DNA from: Allobosea sp. LC85
GTDB lineage: Bacteria; Pseudomonadota; Alphaproteobacteria; Rhizobiales; Beijerinckiaceae
Direction of reading: 5' to 3'
DNA: 64,000 bases
Assembly (NCBI RefSeq): GCF_000735605.1
Contig: NZ_JPKG01000034.1
Location: forward strand, 124,001 to 188,000
Made by a program: the position numbers and the translations under genes. The notes under the pieces were generated by a model. The model searched no databases, was not told the DNA's origin, and was given only the letters and a program-made list of their open reading frames with translations. Below are positions 1 to 8,661 of the stretch, one piece after another (the stretch's first letter is position 1; the number at the start of each line of letters is the position of its first letter).

Positions 1-1
1 G

Positions 2-1120
2 CGCAAGCATCTCCAGGCTTTCGTCGATCGCTTCAAGGCCAAGGCCTCGAAGGCGCGCCAGGCGCAATCGCGCGTCAAGCGGCTTGAGAAGATGGAATCG
101 ATCGCGACCATCGTCGACCGCGATGTGCAGCCGTTCAGCCTTCCCGGGCCGGAGCGGCCGCTCTCGCCGCCCATGGTGGTGCTGGACGATGTCAGCGCGG
201 GCTATGGCGAGCGCAAGGTGCTGTCGCGGCTCGACCTCACCTTGCTGCCGGACGACCGCATCGCGCTGCTCGGTTCGAACGGCAACGGCAAATCGACCTT
301 CTGCAAGCTGATCGGCGGGCGGCTCCCCCCCCTGTCAGGCGATCTGCGGCGTTCATCGAAGCTCCAGACCGCCTATTTCGCCCAGCATCAGCTCGACGAA
401 CTGCGGATGGAGGAAACACCGGTCGCGCATCTGCGCGACCTGATGCCCGATGCCCCGGAAGCCAAGGTGCGCTCGAAAGCGGCACAGATCGGCTTTCCCG
501 CGAGCAAGGCGGATACGCCGGTCAAAAACCTGTCCGGCGGCGAGAAAGCGCGGCTGATGCTCGGGATCGCGGCCTTCGGGGGCCCGCATCTGCTCATCCT
601 GGACGAGCCGACGAACCATCTCGACATCGACAGCCGCACGGCCCTGGTCAAGGCCATCAACGATTATCCCGGCGCGGTCATCCTGGTCAGCCACGACCGG
701 TTCCTGATCGAAGCCTGTGCCGATCGGCTCTGGCTCGTCGGAGATGGCACGGTGAAGAATTTTGACGGCGACATGGAGGATTATCGCGCCCTCGTCCTCG
801 GTGGCGCCAAGGCTGCCCGTCGCGAGAAACCCACAGAGGCTGCGAATTCCAACAGCAAGGCCGAAGAGCGCAAGGGCGCAGCCGTCAAACGTGTGGCCCA
901 AGGGCCGCTGCGCCAGAAGCTGAACCTGGCCGAGGCACGGATCGCCAAGCTGACCGGGTTGATCGAGAAGGTCGACGGCGTGCTCGGCAACGGCGCCGCT
1001 TTTGCGCGCGATCCGGAAAAGGCCCTGCAGCTCTCACGGCAGCGCGCGGAGCTGGCGGAGGCGTTGACTGCCGCGGAGGAAGAATGGCTCGGGCTGAGCG
1101 AGGAGCTCGAAAACGCCTGA
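2..1120 (+). CDS. ABC-F family ATPase, C-terminal half (5' end outside window)
   Basis: The reading frame is open from the first bases, so the start lies outside the window. The first ~30 visible residues are the charged helical linker of ABC-F proteins (RKHLQAFVDRFKAKAS...), which reaches towards the ribosomal P-site tRNA in characterised members. A complete second ABC domain follows: Walker A GSNGNGKST at visible residues 91-99, signature LSGGEKAR, Walker B with LLILDEPTNHLD, and the switch histidine in LVSHDRF. There are no membrane segments, so this is a soluble translation factor or ribosome-protection type ATPase, not a transporter. A charged C-terminal tail of ~100 residues resembles the Uup/YheS type. 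The gene stands alone and converges on a lipoprotein gene. Confidence 0.9.
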   Translation, partial: RKHLQAFVDRFKAKASKARQAQSRVKRLEKMESIATIVDRDVQPFSLPGPERPLSPPMVVLDDVSAGYGERKVLSRLDLTLLPDDRIALLGSNGNGKSTFCKLIGGRLPPLSGDLRRSSKLQTAYFAQHQLDELRMEETPVAHLRDLMPDAPEAKVRSKAAQIGFPASKADTPVKNLSGGEKARLMLGIAAFGGPHLLILDEPTNHLDIDSRTALVKAINDYPGAVILVSHDRFLIEACADRLWLVGDGTVKNFDGDMEDYRALVLGGAKAARREKPTEAANSNSKAEERKGAAVKRVAQGPLRQKLNLAEARIAKLTGLIEKVDGVLGNGAAFARDPEKALQLSRQRAELAEALTAAEEEWLGLSEELENA

Positions 1121-1167
1121 AACGACCTCGACGATGGGCATGGGCGAAACCCGAGCCTATCGTCTGA

Positions 1168-1215
1168 TGCTTAGATCATCAGACCGGATACCGTATCCGC
1201 TTTTCGGGCCGATGC
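1168..1215. repeat. Degenerate copy of the palindromic extragenic element
   Basis: Between two convergent genes lies a fused, shortened version of the elements at 33.7-34.85 kb. It has the left arm of unit A (agatcatcagaccgg), a short hairpin GGATAC-c-GTATCC, and the right half of unit B (cttttcgggccgatgc). It ends one base before the stop codon of the lipoprotein gene. The hairpin may also act as a weak bidirectional terminator. Confidence 0.7.
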
Positions 1216-1216
1216 C

Positions 1217-1621
1217 TCAACCCTGCCCCTGTCCCGGCTTGACGATCCGGCTGAGACGGTTGTCGGTGAACATATAGATCTCGCGTCCACCGGGTTCGGA
1301 ATAGAGCACCTGCACCTCGCGCTGCCCCTTGCCGCTCTCGCCGATGAGGACATCCGTCGGTCGGGCGCCCTTCAGCTTCACGAGTTCGCATTCGGTCACG
1401 CCGAGCGCGATCTCCTTTGGCTGCGAACGCGTCGACGGATCCAGCGAAACATCCGCTTCGCAACCGCCATCGGCGGTCAGCAAGGCTTCCTGAGTGGATG
1501 CGCGGGCTGAAGCGCTGCTGGTTCGCGTGCCGCTGGAATCCTTGGTAAAGGAGAAGCCGCCAATATCGACGGAACACCCGCCCAGAGCCACAGCGCACCC
1601 GAACAGAACAGCCAATCTCAC
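1217..1621 (-). CDS. Small outer-membrane-type lipoprotein, function unknown
   Basis: The protein has 134 residues. A GTG start is chosen because it is followed directly by a short lipoprotein signal, MRLAVLFGCAVALGGC, with lipobox LGGC and Cys16 as the lipidated residue. GGGAG lies upstream. The start overlaps the holC stop (GTGA), so the two are probably translationally coupled. The mature part has a low-complexity Ser/Thr/Arg stretch and then a compact domain with two further cysteines (GGCEADV, TECELVKL) and the ending SRIVKPGQGQG. It resembles short alphaproteobacterial lipoproteins of unknown role, and I assign no function. The pepA-holC context is housekeeping and gives no clue. Confidence 0.7.
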   Translation of the reverse strand: MRLAVLFGCAVALGGCSVDIGGFSFTKDSSGTRTSSASARASTQEALLTADGGCEADVSLDPSTRSQPKEIALGVTECELVKLKGARPTDVLIGESGKGQREVQVLYSEPGGREIYMFTDNRLSRIVKPGQGQG

Positions 1622-2070
1622 GCTTTTTTCTCCCAGCGACCGGTTTCGTCCTGCTGCCAGTAGCTGGCCGCCGCACCAGTGGCACGAACCGCCTTCCAAT
1701 CCTCGCGCGCAGCCGCGAGCGCGTCGGGATCGTCGCCGTCGAAGATGAGGACGACGCGCTCGTAATCCTGCAATGCGTCGGGAATGCGGACGCCGTCAGC
1801 GCAGATTCGGACCTGCGCCGCGTTGGGATTATGGGGCTGCGTCGTCAGCACGACCGGATTTGTCGGCGCATCCGGCTCGCTCGCCATGACATGCGGCAGG
1901 AAACTGTCATCCGCATAGGTCCAGAGATGATCGTCCAGCACACTCGCGCGCTCGGGACTGGAGACCTCGACCACCACCTTCTGGCCGCGCGACAGCGCCC
2001 GGTCCAGGATGGTCGGAAGAACCTGCTCGAGCGGACGTGACTGAAGGTGGAAGAACAGGACTTCCGCCAT
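1618..2070 (-). CDS. holC: DNA polymerase III subunit chi
   Basis: The protein has 150 residues, the usual length for chi. The N-terminus MAEVLFFHLQSRPLEQVLP and the region VDDHLWTYADDSFLPH match the HolC fold, which links the clamp loader to single-stranded DNA-binding protein at the replication fork. The central NPVVLTT and the C-terminal RVVLIFDGDDPDALAAAR and W...W residues also fit. The gene follows pepA by 49 bases, a pairing known from many proteobacteria (pepA-holC), and its stop overlaps the next start. It is very probably co-transcribed with pepA. Confidence 0.9.
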   Translation of the reverse strand: MAEVLFFHLQSRPLEQVLPTILDRALSRGQKVVVEVSSPERASVLDDHLWTYADDSFLPHVMASEPDAPTNPVVLTTQPHNPNAAQVRICADGVRIPDALQDYERVVLIFDGDDPDALAAAREDWKAVRATGAAASYWQQDETGRWEKKA

Positions 2071-2119
2071 GAAAGCCCTTTCGTGTCAGAGCATTGCGAA
2101 ACAATGTTTCGAGAGAGAC

Positions 2120-3613
2120 TCAGGTCTCGTAGTGATTTGCGACGAGTCGGTCGAGGAGGCGCACGCCCCAGCCTGAACCCCAGGAGCGATTGGTCTCGCT
2201 GGTCGGGGAGCCCATGCCGGTACCGGCGATGTCGAGATGTGCCCAGGGCGTCTCATTGACATGCCGCTGCAGGAACTGCGCAGCGGTGATCGAACCGCCA
2301 TAGCGCCCGGCCGAGTTCTTCATGTCTGCGAACTTTGAATCGATCATCTTGTCGTAGGCTGCGCCAAGCGGCATGCGCCAGACCGTTTCGCCAGTGGCTT
2401 TGCCAGCGACTGCCAGGCGCTCGGACAGCTCGTCATCATTCGAGAAGAGCCCGGCATTCTCCTGTGCGAGCGCTACCAGAATCGCTCCAGTGAGGGTCGC
2501 CAGGTTGATCATGAAGCGCGGCTTGTACTTGTCCTGCGTGTACCAGAGCACATCGGCAAGGACGAGCCGTCCCTCGGCGTCGGTATTGATGATCTCGATG
2601 GTCTGCCCCGAAAGCGAGGTAACGATGTCACCGGGGCGCTGGGCGTTGCCATCCGGCATATTCTCGACCAGCCCAATCACGCCAATCGCATTGACCTTGG
2701 CCTTGCGCGCTGCGAGTGCATGCATCAGCCCGGTGACGCAGGCAGCGCCAGCCATGTCCCCCTTCATGTCCTCCATGCCGGCGCCCGGCTTCAGCGAGAT
2801 GCCGCCAGTGTCGAACGTGACACCCTTGCCGACAAAGGCGACGGGCTTGGCGCCCGGCTTGGCGCCATTCCAGCGCATGACGACGACGCGGCTCTCGCGG
2901 CGCGACCCCTGGCCGACGCCGAGCAGGGCCCGCATGCCGATCTTCTTGAGCTGCTTCTCATCGAGAATCTCGACCTCGACACCGAGCTTCTCAAGTTTTG
3001 CGGCGCGTTCGGCGAACTCTTCGGGATAGAGCACATTCGGCGGCTCGTTCACGAGATCGCGAGCAATCTCGACGCCGCCGGCGACGGCTTCGCACGCCCT
3101 GAGGGCCTTCTTGAGGGCCGCCGGGTCGGGTGTGCGCAGCGTCACGGTGATCGGATCGGCCTCGTCGGCTTCGCGGGTCTTGGTCTTGTAACGGTCGAAG
3201 ACATAGGCCCGGAGTCGCAACCCGAGAGCGATCGCGGCAGCTTGCTCAGCGCTGATTTCAGCGTCAGGCAGGGCGATAATCACATCGGCCGAGCGGCCAC
3301 TACCAAGCTTGCTTGCGACAGCCCCGCCGAGTTTGGCGAAATCGAGCTTATCGCGATCTCCATCCGGCCCGACTCCGATGACGACCAGCCGTTCATACCC
3401 AGCCCCGTCGGGCGCCAGCAATGTCATCCCGGAGAACGCCTTGCCCTTGAACTTGTCGGCTGCCGCGGCCCGGGCGAGCAGTGCATGAGCGCCCTCTCCA
3501 AGCCAATCCTCGGCAAGCTTGGCGGGCGTCAGCTTGTCCGACACGAAAATGACGAGGTCATGCCCGCCGATTGTGTTCAGGGCTTTGACCTCAAGCTTCA
3601 GGCGCTGCGACAT
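2120..3613 (-). CDS. pepA: Leucyl aminopeptidase, M17 family
   Basis: The protein has 497 residues and removes N-terminal amino acids from peptides in the cytosol using two metal ions. The start at MSQRLKLEVKAL is chosen because upstream in-frame residues do not resemble the family. With this start the catalytic residues fall at K263, D268 and K275 (VGKGVTFDTGGISLK), D286, and D345/E347/R349 (NTDAEGRL), offset by seven from E. coli PepA K270, D275, K282, D293, D352, E354 and R356. The N-terminal macrodomain-like part covers about residues 1-165. The gene is divergent from lptF, as in many proteobacteria, and leads an apparent pepA-holC-lipoprotein operon. Confidence 0.95.
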   Translation of the reverse strand: MSQRLKLEVKALNTIGGHDLVIFVSDKLTPAKLAEDWLGEGAHALLARAAAADKFKGKAFSGMTLLAPDGAGYERLVVIGVGPDGDRDKLDFAKLGGAVASKLGSGRSADVIIALPDAEISAEQAAAIALGLRLRAYVFDRYKTKTREADEADPITVTLRTPDPAALKKALRACEAVAGGVEIARDLVNEPPNVLYPEEFAERAAKLEKLGVEVEILDEKQLKKIGMRALLGVGQGSRRESRVVVMRWNGAKPGAKPVAFVGKGVTFDTGGISLKPGAGMEDMKGDMAGAACVTGLMHALAARKAKVNAIGVIGLVENMPDGNAQRPGDIVTSLSGQTIEIINTDAEGRLVLADVLWYTQDKYKPRFMINLATLTGAILVALAQENAGLFSNDDELSERLAVAGKATGETVWRMPLGAAYDKMIDSKFADMKNSAGRYGGSITAAQFLQRHVNETPWAHLDIAGTGMGSPTSETNRSWGSGWGVRLLDRLVANHYET

Positions 3614-3770
3614 AAGCTGCTCACAATTGGCGGGAATAGGGCTCATCAGGAAGGTCGTGAACATGGTGCGAACGATTCCCGTTTGCGCCATGATCGTGGC
3701 TATACCATAGGGAGTGTTTGGCGAACCGTCCAAGGGGAGCCTCGCCCTCGGTGTCACCGGAAGCTAACGC

Positions 3771-4964
3771 GTGCGTCTTCTCCGTCTCGACCGCTACATC
3801 CTGAAGATCGCCGCGGTCGCAGCGATCGTGCTTCTGATCGGGCTGACGAGCGTGATCTGGGTGACGCAGGCCCTGCGCGAGGTCGACCTGATCACCGGTA
3901 AGGGCCAGACGATCTATATCTTCTTCACGGTGACGCTGCTTTCGCTGCCAGCCTTGATCGCTGGCATCGCGCCGGTCGCACTGTTCATGTCAACGCTCTA
4001 CACGCTGAATCGTCTGAACGGCGATTCGGAGTTGATCGTCATGAATGCGGCCGGAGTCGCGCCCTACCGGCTGACCCGCCCGTTCATCGTGCTGACGCTG
4101 GCGACCTCGCTCCTTGTCGGCTGGATGGCGATTTCGGTCATGCCCGCTGGGTTCCGTGCGCTGCGGGACCTGATCACGCTGATCAGGGCTGATTTCGTCG
4201 CCAATGTCGTGAAGGAAGGCCAGTTCGTTTCACTCGATTCCGGCGTGACGTTTCACTACCGCGAGCGTTCGGGTGACGCGCTGCTCGGCATTTTCATGCA
4301 GGACCGCCGCGACCCCAGCCAGCCCGCCGTCTATATCGCCGAACGCGGCCGGACCGTGGAATCAGAGGGCAACAGCTTCCTGATGCTGGAGAAGGGAACG
4401 ATTCAGCGCGAGGCCAAGAACAAGGAATCGACTTCGATCATCTCCTTCGAACGCTATGCGCTCAATCTGTCTGCATTGTCGGGCGAGCCGACAGGCGGCG
4501 ATGGCGAGGGCAATGGCGACAAGGTGATCTACAAGCCACGCGAACGCACGACGTGGGCCTTGCTGCGACAGGACCCGAATGAGGCCTATTACAAGCTGCA
4601 GGCTGGGCGGTTCCGCGCCGAACTGCACAATCGTCTTTCGGCACCGCTCTATCCGATCGCGTTCATGCTCGTTGCCTTCGCCGCCCTCGGCGAAGCGCGA
4701 ACAACGCGTCAGGGCCGCAATGTCGCGATCCAGGCAGCGATTCTGATTGTCGGCGCGGTCCGCATCGGCGCTTACGCCGCATGGACGGCCAGCGTCAGAT
4801 CCGGTTTTGCAGTCGTCCTGCTCTACCTTCTGCCGCTGGTCACGATCATCTGCTCCACGACCCTGATCATGTTTGGCGCGTCGCTGCGGCCGCGGCTCAA
4901 CAAGCTGTTCGAGCCTATCGTCCTGTCGCTTTCCGCCCTGCCCTCTCGCCTGCGTCGCGCCTGA
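3771..4964 (+). CDS. lptF: LPS export ABC transporter permease LptF
   Basis: The protein has 397 residues and starts with GTG, with GGAAG seven bases upstream. It is one of the two permeases of the LptB2FG complex that extracts lipopolysaccharide from the inner membrane and passes it to the periplasmic Lpt bridge. Membrane segments lie near residues 10-35, 50-75 and 100-120 and in three helices after about residue 285. The central periplasmic beta-jellyroll domain lies between (RSGDALLGIFMQDRRDPSQP...). The stop TGA shares one base with the lptG ATG (TGATG). The gene is divergent from pepA across a 157-base gap that must hold both promoters. Confidence 0.93.
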   Translation: MRLLRLDRYILKIAAVAAIVLLIGLTSVIWVTQALREVDLITGKGQTIYIFFTVTLLSLPALIAGIAPVALFMSTLYTLNRLNGDSELIVMNAAGVAPYRLTRPFIVLTLATSLLVGWMAISVMPAGFRALRDLITLIRADFVANVVKEGQFVSLDSGVTFHYRERSGDALLGIFMQDRRDPSQPAVYIAERGRTVESEGNSFLMLEKGTIQREAKNKESTSIISFERYALNLSALSGEPTGGDGEGNGDKVIYKPRERTTWALLRQDPNEAYYKLQAGRFRAELHNRLSAPLYPIAFMLVAFAALGEARTTRQGRNVAIQAAILIVGAVRIGAYAAWTASVRSGFAVVLLYLLPLVTIICSTTLIMFGASLRPRLNKLFEPIVLSLSALPSRLRRA

Positions 4965-6052
4965 TGCTGCTTGTCTCGACCTTCGGCCGATACCTGACGA
5001 AGCGCTTCGCACGCGCCATCATCAGCGTGTTCAGCACCTTCTTCTTTCTGATCCTGACGCTTGATTTCGTCGAACTGATGCGTCGAGCCGGCGATTCTCC
5101 GCTCGCGACGACGCCGCAGATCATCAAACTCGCGCTCTTTCGTGCGCCGGCAGTGGCGGAACAGATCTTCCCCTTCGCCGTCCTGTTCGGCGGCATGTTC
5201 GCTCTGCTGACGCTGAGCCGAAAGCTGGAGCTCGTGGTAGCCCGCTCCGTCGGCGTCTCAGCCTGGCAATTCCTGCAGCCTGCCGCATTGGTCGCAGCAG
5301 TGATCGGCTTTGTCTCGATCATGATCTACAACCCGCTCGCAGCCGAACTGAAGCGGAGCGCGACGACCCTCGAAGCCAGGCTGTTCGCGAGGAGCACGCA
5401 GGCGTCCGGGGCGCAGGAAATCTGGATCCGCCAACGGAGCGTCGACGGGCAGGCGATTATTCGCGCCGCGGCGGCCTTGCCGGACGCGTCAGGTCTCTCG
5501 CAGGTCGCGGTCTTCAACTTCGACGCGAATGGCGGCTTTAACGAGCGCGTGGAGGCGCGGGAAGCGGTCCTGCATCGCGGTTATTGGGAATTGACCGACG
5601 CGCGCGTCGTGTCTGCCACGGAAGAGCCACAGAGCTACACGACCTATCTGCTCGCGACGACTCTGGAGCCCGACCAAGTGCGGCAAAGTTTCACCCCGCC
5701 TGACGCTGTCGGGTTCTGGTCGATGCCGACGGTGATCGAACGAACACAGAAGGCGGGCCTTGATTCCACACGCTACGAACTGCGTTATCAGTCGCTCAAG
5801 GCGCGGCCGCTTCTGCTTGTCGCCATGATCTTGGTGGCGGCATCCGTTTCCTTAAGATTTTTCAGATTTGGTGGTGTCACAAGATTGGTGATAGGTGGCG
5901 TGGCGGCCGGGTTCGTGCTCTATGTGGCGACGCAGCTGTCGGAAGAACTTGGGGCATCGGGGATCGTCAATCCCATGGTGGCCGCGTGGTTGCCGGCGGT
6001 TGTGGGGACGATGCTCGGGGCGCTCGCTCTCCTTCACCAGGAAGACGGGTAA
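4964..6052 (+). CDS. lptG: LPS export ABC transporter permease LptG
   Basis: The protein has 362 residues and is the LptF partner. The start is the ATG overlapping the lptF stop by one base (MLLVSTFGRYLTKRFARAI). The family pattern is present: N-terminal helix followed by FFFLILTLDFVELMRR, a second helix pair with a LARS-like coupling segment (VVARSVGVSAWQ), a periplasmic domain (about residues 125-260), and three C-terminal helices. The stretch at about 5850-5900 (AASVSLRFFRFGG) is locally AT-richer but stays in frame. It lies 37 bases before lptD, so the outer-membrane translocon gene is probably in the same transcript. Confidence 0.93.
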   Translation: MLLVSTFGRYLTKRFARAIISVFSTFFFLILTLDFVELMRRAGDSPLATTPQIIKLALFRAPAVAEQIFPFAVLFGGMFALLTLSRKLELVVARSVGVSAWQFLQPAALVAAVIGFVSIMIYNPLAAELKRSATTLEARLFARSTQASGAQEIWIRQRSVDGQAIIRAAAALPDASGLSQVAVFNFDANGGFNERVEAREAVLHRGYWELTDARVVSATEEPQSYTTYLLATTLEPDQVRQSFTPPDAVGFWSMPTVIERTQKAGLDSTRYELRYQSLKARPLLLVAMILVAASVSLRFFRFGGVTRLVIGGVAAGFVLYVATQLSEELGASGIVNPMVAAWLPAVVGTMLGALALLHQEDG

Positions 6053-6089
6053 CTTGTACTGTGCCTATGGTTAATTTTGGATTGAGCGT

Positions 6090-8612
6090 ATGGCCTCTGG
6101 CGTGAGACGCATGGCTCGTTTTGCCGCGGCGACCGCCCTCGCCTCGAGCTTGACCTATTGCCTGACGGCAGGGGGCGCTTTGGCGCAAGCTCCGGCGAAG
6201 CCGCAGGAGCGCATGGTCGTCGACGCGCGCGAGCTGGTCTACGACAACAAGAACAACAGCGTTTCGGCCGTTGGCGACGTCCAGATTCTCTATCAGGGAC
6301 GTACGATCGAAGCCGACAAGGTCACCTATGACCGCGCCAGCAAGCGCGTCATCGCCAGCGGCAATGCCCGGATCACCGAATCGAACGGCACCGTCATCAC
6401 CGGTGATCGCTTCAATCTGACCGACGATTTCCGTGACGGCTTCATTGATTCGCTGCGCGTCGTGAACCCGGACAAGACGCGGTTTACCGCACCGCGCGCG
6501 GAGCGCACGGACGGCGAGACCTTTGTCTTTGAAAAGGGCATCTACACGGCTTGCGAGCCGTGCAAGGACAAGCCCGAAAGACCGCCGCTGTGGCAGGTCC
6601 GCTCGGCTCGGATCATCCACAAGAAGTCCGAGCAGACAATCTATTACGAATCCTCCCGACTGGAATTCGCCGGAGTTCCTATTGCGTATATCCCGTACAT
6701 GTCGGGTCCGGATTCGACGGTGAAGCGCAAGAGCGGCTTCCTGTCGCCGACCTTCACCAACACCGGAGCGCTCGGGTTCGGCGTCGGCCTGCCCTATTTC
6801 CTCAACCTCGCTCCCAACTATGATCTGACTGTCACGCCAAGCTATCTCTCGCGGCAGGGCTTCCTCGGTCAGGCCGAGTGGCGTCACCGGCTCGTCAATG
6901 GATCCTATAACATCCGTGCTGCCGGTATCTTCCAGGCGGAGCCGGATGCCTTCCTCGCAACGCCGTTCGGCGCAGCCGATGATAATTTCCGCGGTTCAGT
7001 GGAGACCACGGGCAAATTCTACCTGAATCCGCGCTGGTCCTTCGGCTGGGACGTCGCGATGTCAACGGACCGCTGGTTCTGGAAGAACTATCGGATCCGG
7101 AGCGAGAGCATCAGCTCGACCACCTTTTTGCAGGAATCGATCTCTACGGGCTATCTCAACGGCCAGAGCCCGACGGCCTGGTTCGACCTGCGAGGCTATT
7201 ATTTCCAGCCTCTGACCTCGTCCGATTGGCAGAAGCAGCAGCCCGTCGTGCTGCCGGTGCTCGACTACAACAAGCGAGTGCACAAGCCGGACGTCATTGG
7301 CGGTGAACTGGCGTTCAATGTGAACGTCACAAACCTGACGCGCGATGCTGCTGCCTTTCAGCAGATTCCGGCCCAGAAGACCTTCCTGCTCACCACGCCG
7401 AACCAGCTGTATGACGGCTGCGCGGTCTACCAGAAGGACCAGTGCCTGGTGCGCGGCATCGGCGGCTCGGTGGCTCGCGCGACGGCAGACGTGTCCTGGC
7501 GGCGGAACTTCATCGATTCGATCGGGCAGGTCTGGACGCCCTATGCGTCGGTTCGCGCGGACATCTTCTCGGTCAATCCCTCGACGACCGGCTTTGCCAA
7601 CGCCAACGTGTCCTCGATCTTCAACACATCCGACGATGTCTTCGGACGCGTCATGCCGGCGGTCGGCCTGATGTACCGCTACCCCTTCGTGGCAAAGACC
7701 TCGTGGGGCACGCATATCATCGAGCCCGTCGCCCAGATCGTTGCGCGTCCGAATGAGACCAATGTCCTGCGCGTCGCCAACGAAGACGCGCAAAGCCTCG
7801 TCTTCGACGACACCAACCTGTTCGAGTGGAGCGGCAAGTTCTCCGGCTATGATCGGGTCGAGGGTGGGACGCGTGCGAATGTCGGCGCACTGTACACGGG
7901 CCGCTTCGGCAAGGAGGCCTACGCCAATTTCCTTGTCGGCCAGTCCTTCAATCTCGCCGGGCGCAATTCCTTCGCACAAGCCGACCTTGTCAATGCCGGA
8001 CTGGATTCAGGCCTCGAAACGAAACAGTCCGATTTCGTAACCCGGGCGCAGATCTCGCCGTTCAGGAACTTCTTCCTGACTGGCGCGGCGCGGCTGGATG
8101 AAACGACGTTCGAGGCGCAGCGGATCGACGCAGGCGCCACATACAGCAATGGCGTTGTGACGACTTCGGTGACCTATGGCCGCTATGAGCCCCAACCCGA
8201 GTTGGGCATTCCGCGGCGGCGCGAGGGTCTCGGCCTGAACGGCTCGCTCGGGGTCGCGCAGTACTGGCGCGTACGAGCCGGGGTCTTGTTCGACCTCGAC
8301 AAGTACAAGTTCGACCGGGAGCGCTATCGCGACGCCGTCGCTGCGGCGCAGCTCGATCCCGCGGCGCTTGCGGCAATCACCTACCCGAAGACCGGCCTGT
8401 TCCAACCCGCCTCGATGAGCCTGGGTATCAACTACACGGACGAATGCACCGTGTTCGACGTCTCCTATTCGCAGTCCTACGCCGACCGGCAGTCCGGCGC
8501 CACGAAGGATACGCGAACGGTGATGTTCCGGCTTGAACTGCGCACCTTGGGCGAGATCAGCTACTCGCAGAACCTGGGCCAATCGACGGGTGACGGTGTC
8601 ACCTCGCGCTGA
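6090..8612 (+). CDS. lptD: LPS-assembly protein LptD
   Basis: The protein has 840 residues. This outer-membrane beta-barrel inserts LPS into the outer leaflet. A signal peptide ends near GGALAQ-APAKPQ (residue ~33). The OstA/LptA-like domain follows (VDARELVYDNKNNSVSAVGDVQILYQGRTIEADKV), then the LptD barrel domain from the GFLSPTFTNTGALGFGVGLPYF region to the end, rich in alternating aromatic residues. Cysteines at YTACEPCKDKP, DGCAVYQKDQC and YTDECTVFD could form the disulfides needed for maturation. It is typical in length for Rhizobiales. The downstream gene is pdxA; surA, often next in this order, is absent. Confidence 0.93.
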   Translation: MASGVRRMARFAAATALASSLTYCLTAGGALAQAPAKPQERMVVDARELVYDNKNNSVSAVGDVQILYQGRTIEADKVTYDRASKRVIASGNARITESNGTVITGDRFNLTDDFRDGFIDSLRVVNPDKTRFTAPRAERTDGETFVFEKGIYTACEPCKDKPERPPLWQVRSARIIHKKSEQTIYYESSRLEFAGVPIAYIPYMSGPDSTVKRKSGFLSPTFTNTGALGFGVGLPYFLNLAPNYDLTVTPSYLSRQGFLGQAEWRHRLVNGSYNIRAAGIFQAEPDAFLATPFGAADDNFRGSVETTGKFYLNPRWSFGWDVAMSTDRWFWKNYRIRSESISSTTFLQESISTGYLNGQSPTAWFDLRGYYFQPLTSSDWQKQQPVVLPVLDYNKRVHKPDVIGGELAFNVNVTNLTRDAAAFQQIPAQKTFLLTTPNQLYDGCAVYQKDQCLVRGIGGSVARATADVSWRRNFIDSIGQVWTPYASVRADIFSVNPSTTGFANANVSSIFNTSDDVFGRVMPAVGLMYRYPFVAKTSWGTHIIEPVAQIVARPNETNVLRVANEDAQSLVFDDTNLFEWSGKFSGYDRVEGGTRANVGALYTGRFGKEAYANFLVGQSFNLAGRNSFAQADLVNAGLDSGLETKQSDFVTRAQISPFRNFFLTGAARLDETTFEAQRIDAGATYSNGVVTTSVTYGRYEPQPELGIPRRREGLGLNGSLGVAQYWRVRAGVLFDLDKYKFDRERYRDAVAAAQLDPAALAAITYPKTGLFQPASMSLGINYTDECTVFDVSYSQSYADRQSGATKDTRTVMFRLELRTLGEISYSQNLGQSTGDGVTSR

Positions 8613-8661
8613 GAATGGGATCAGGGTTGCTGCGCGCGAGCCGGTGCGGGTGGAGAAACAG

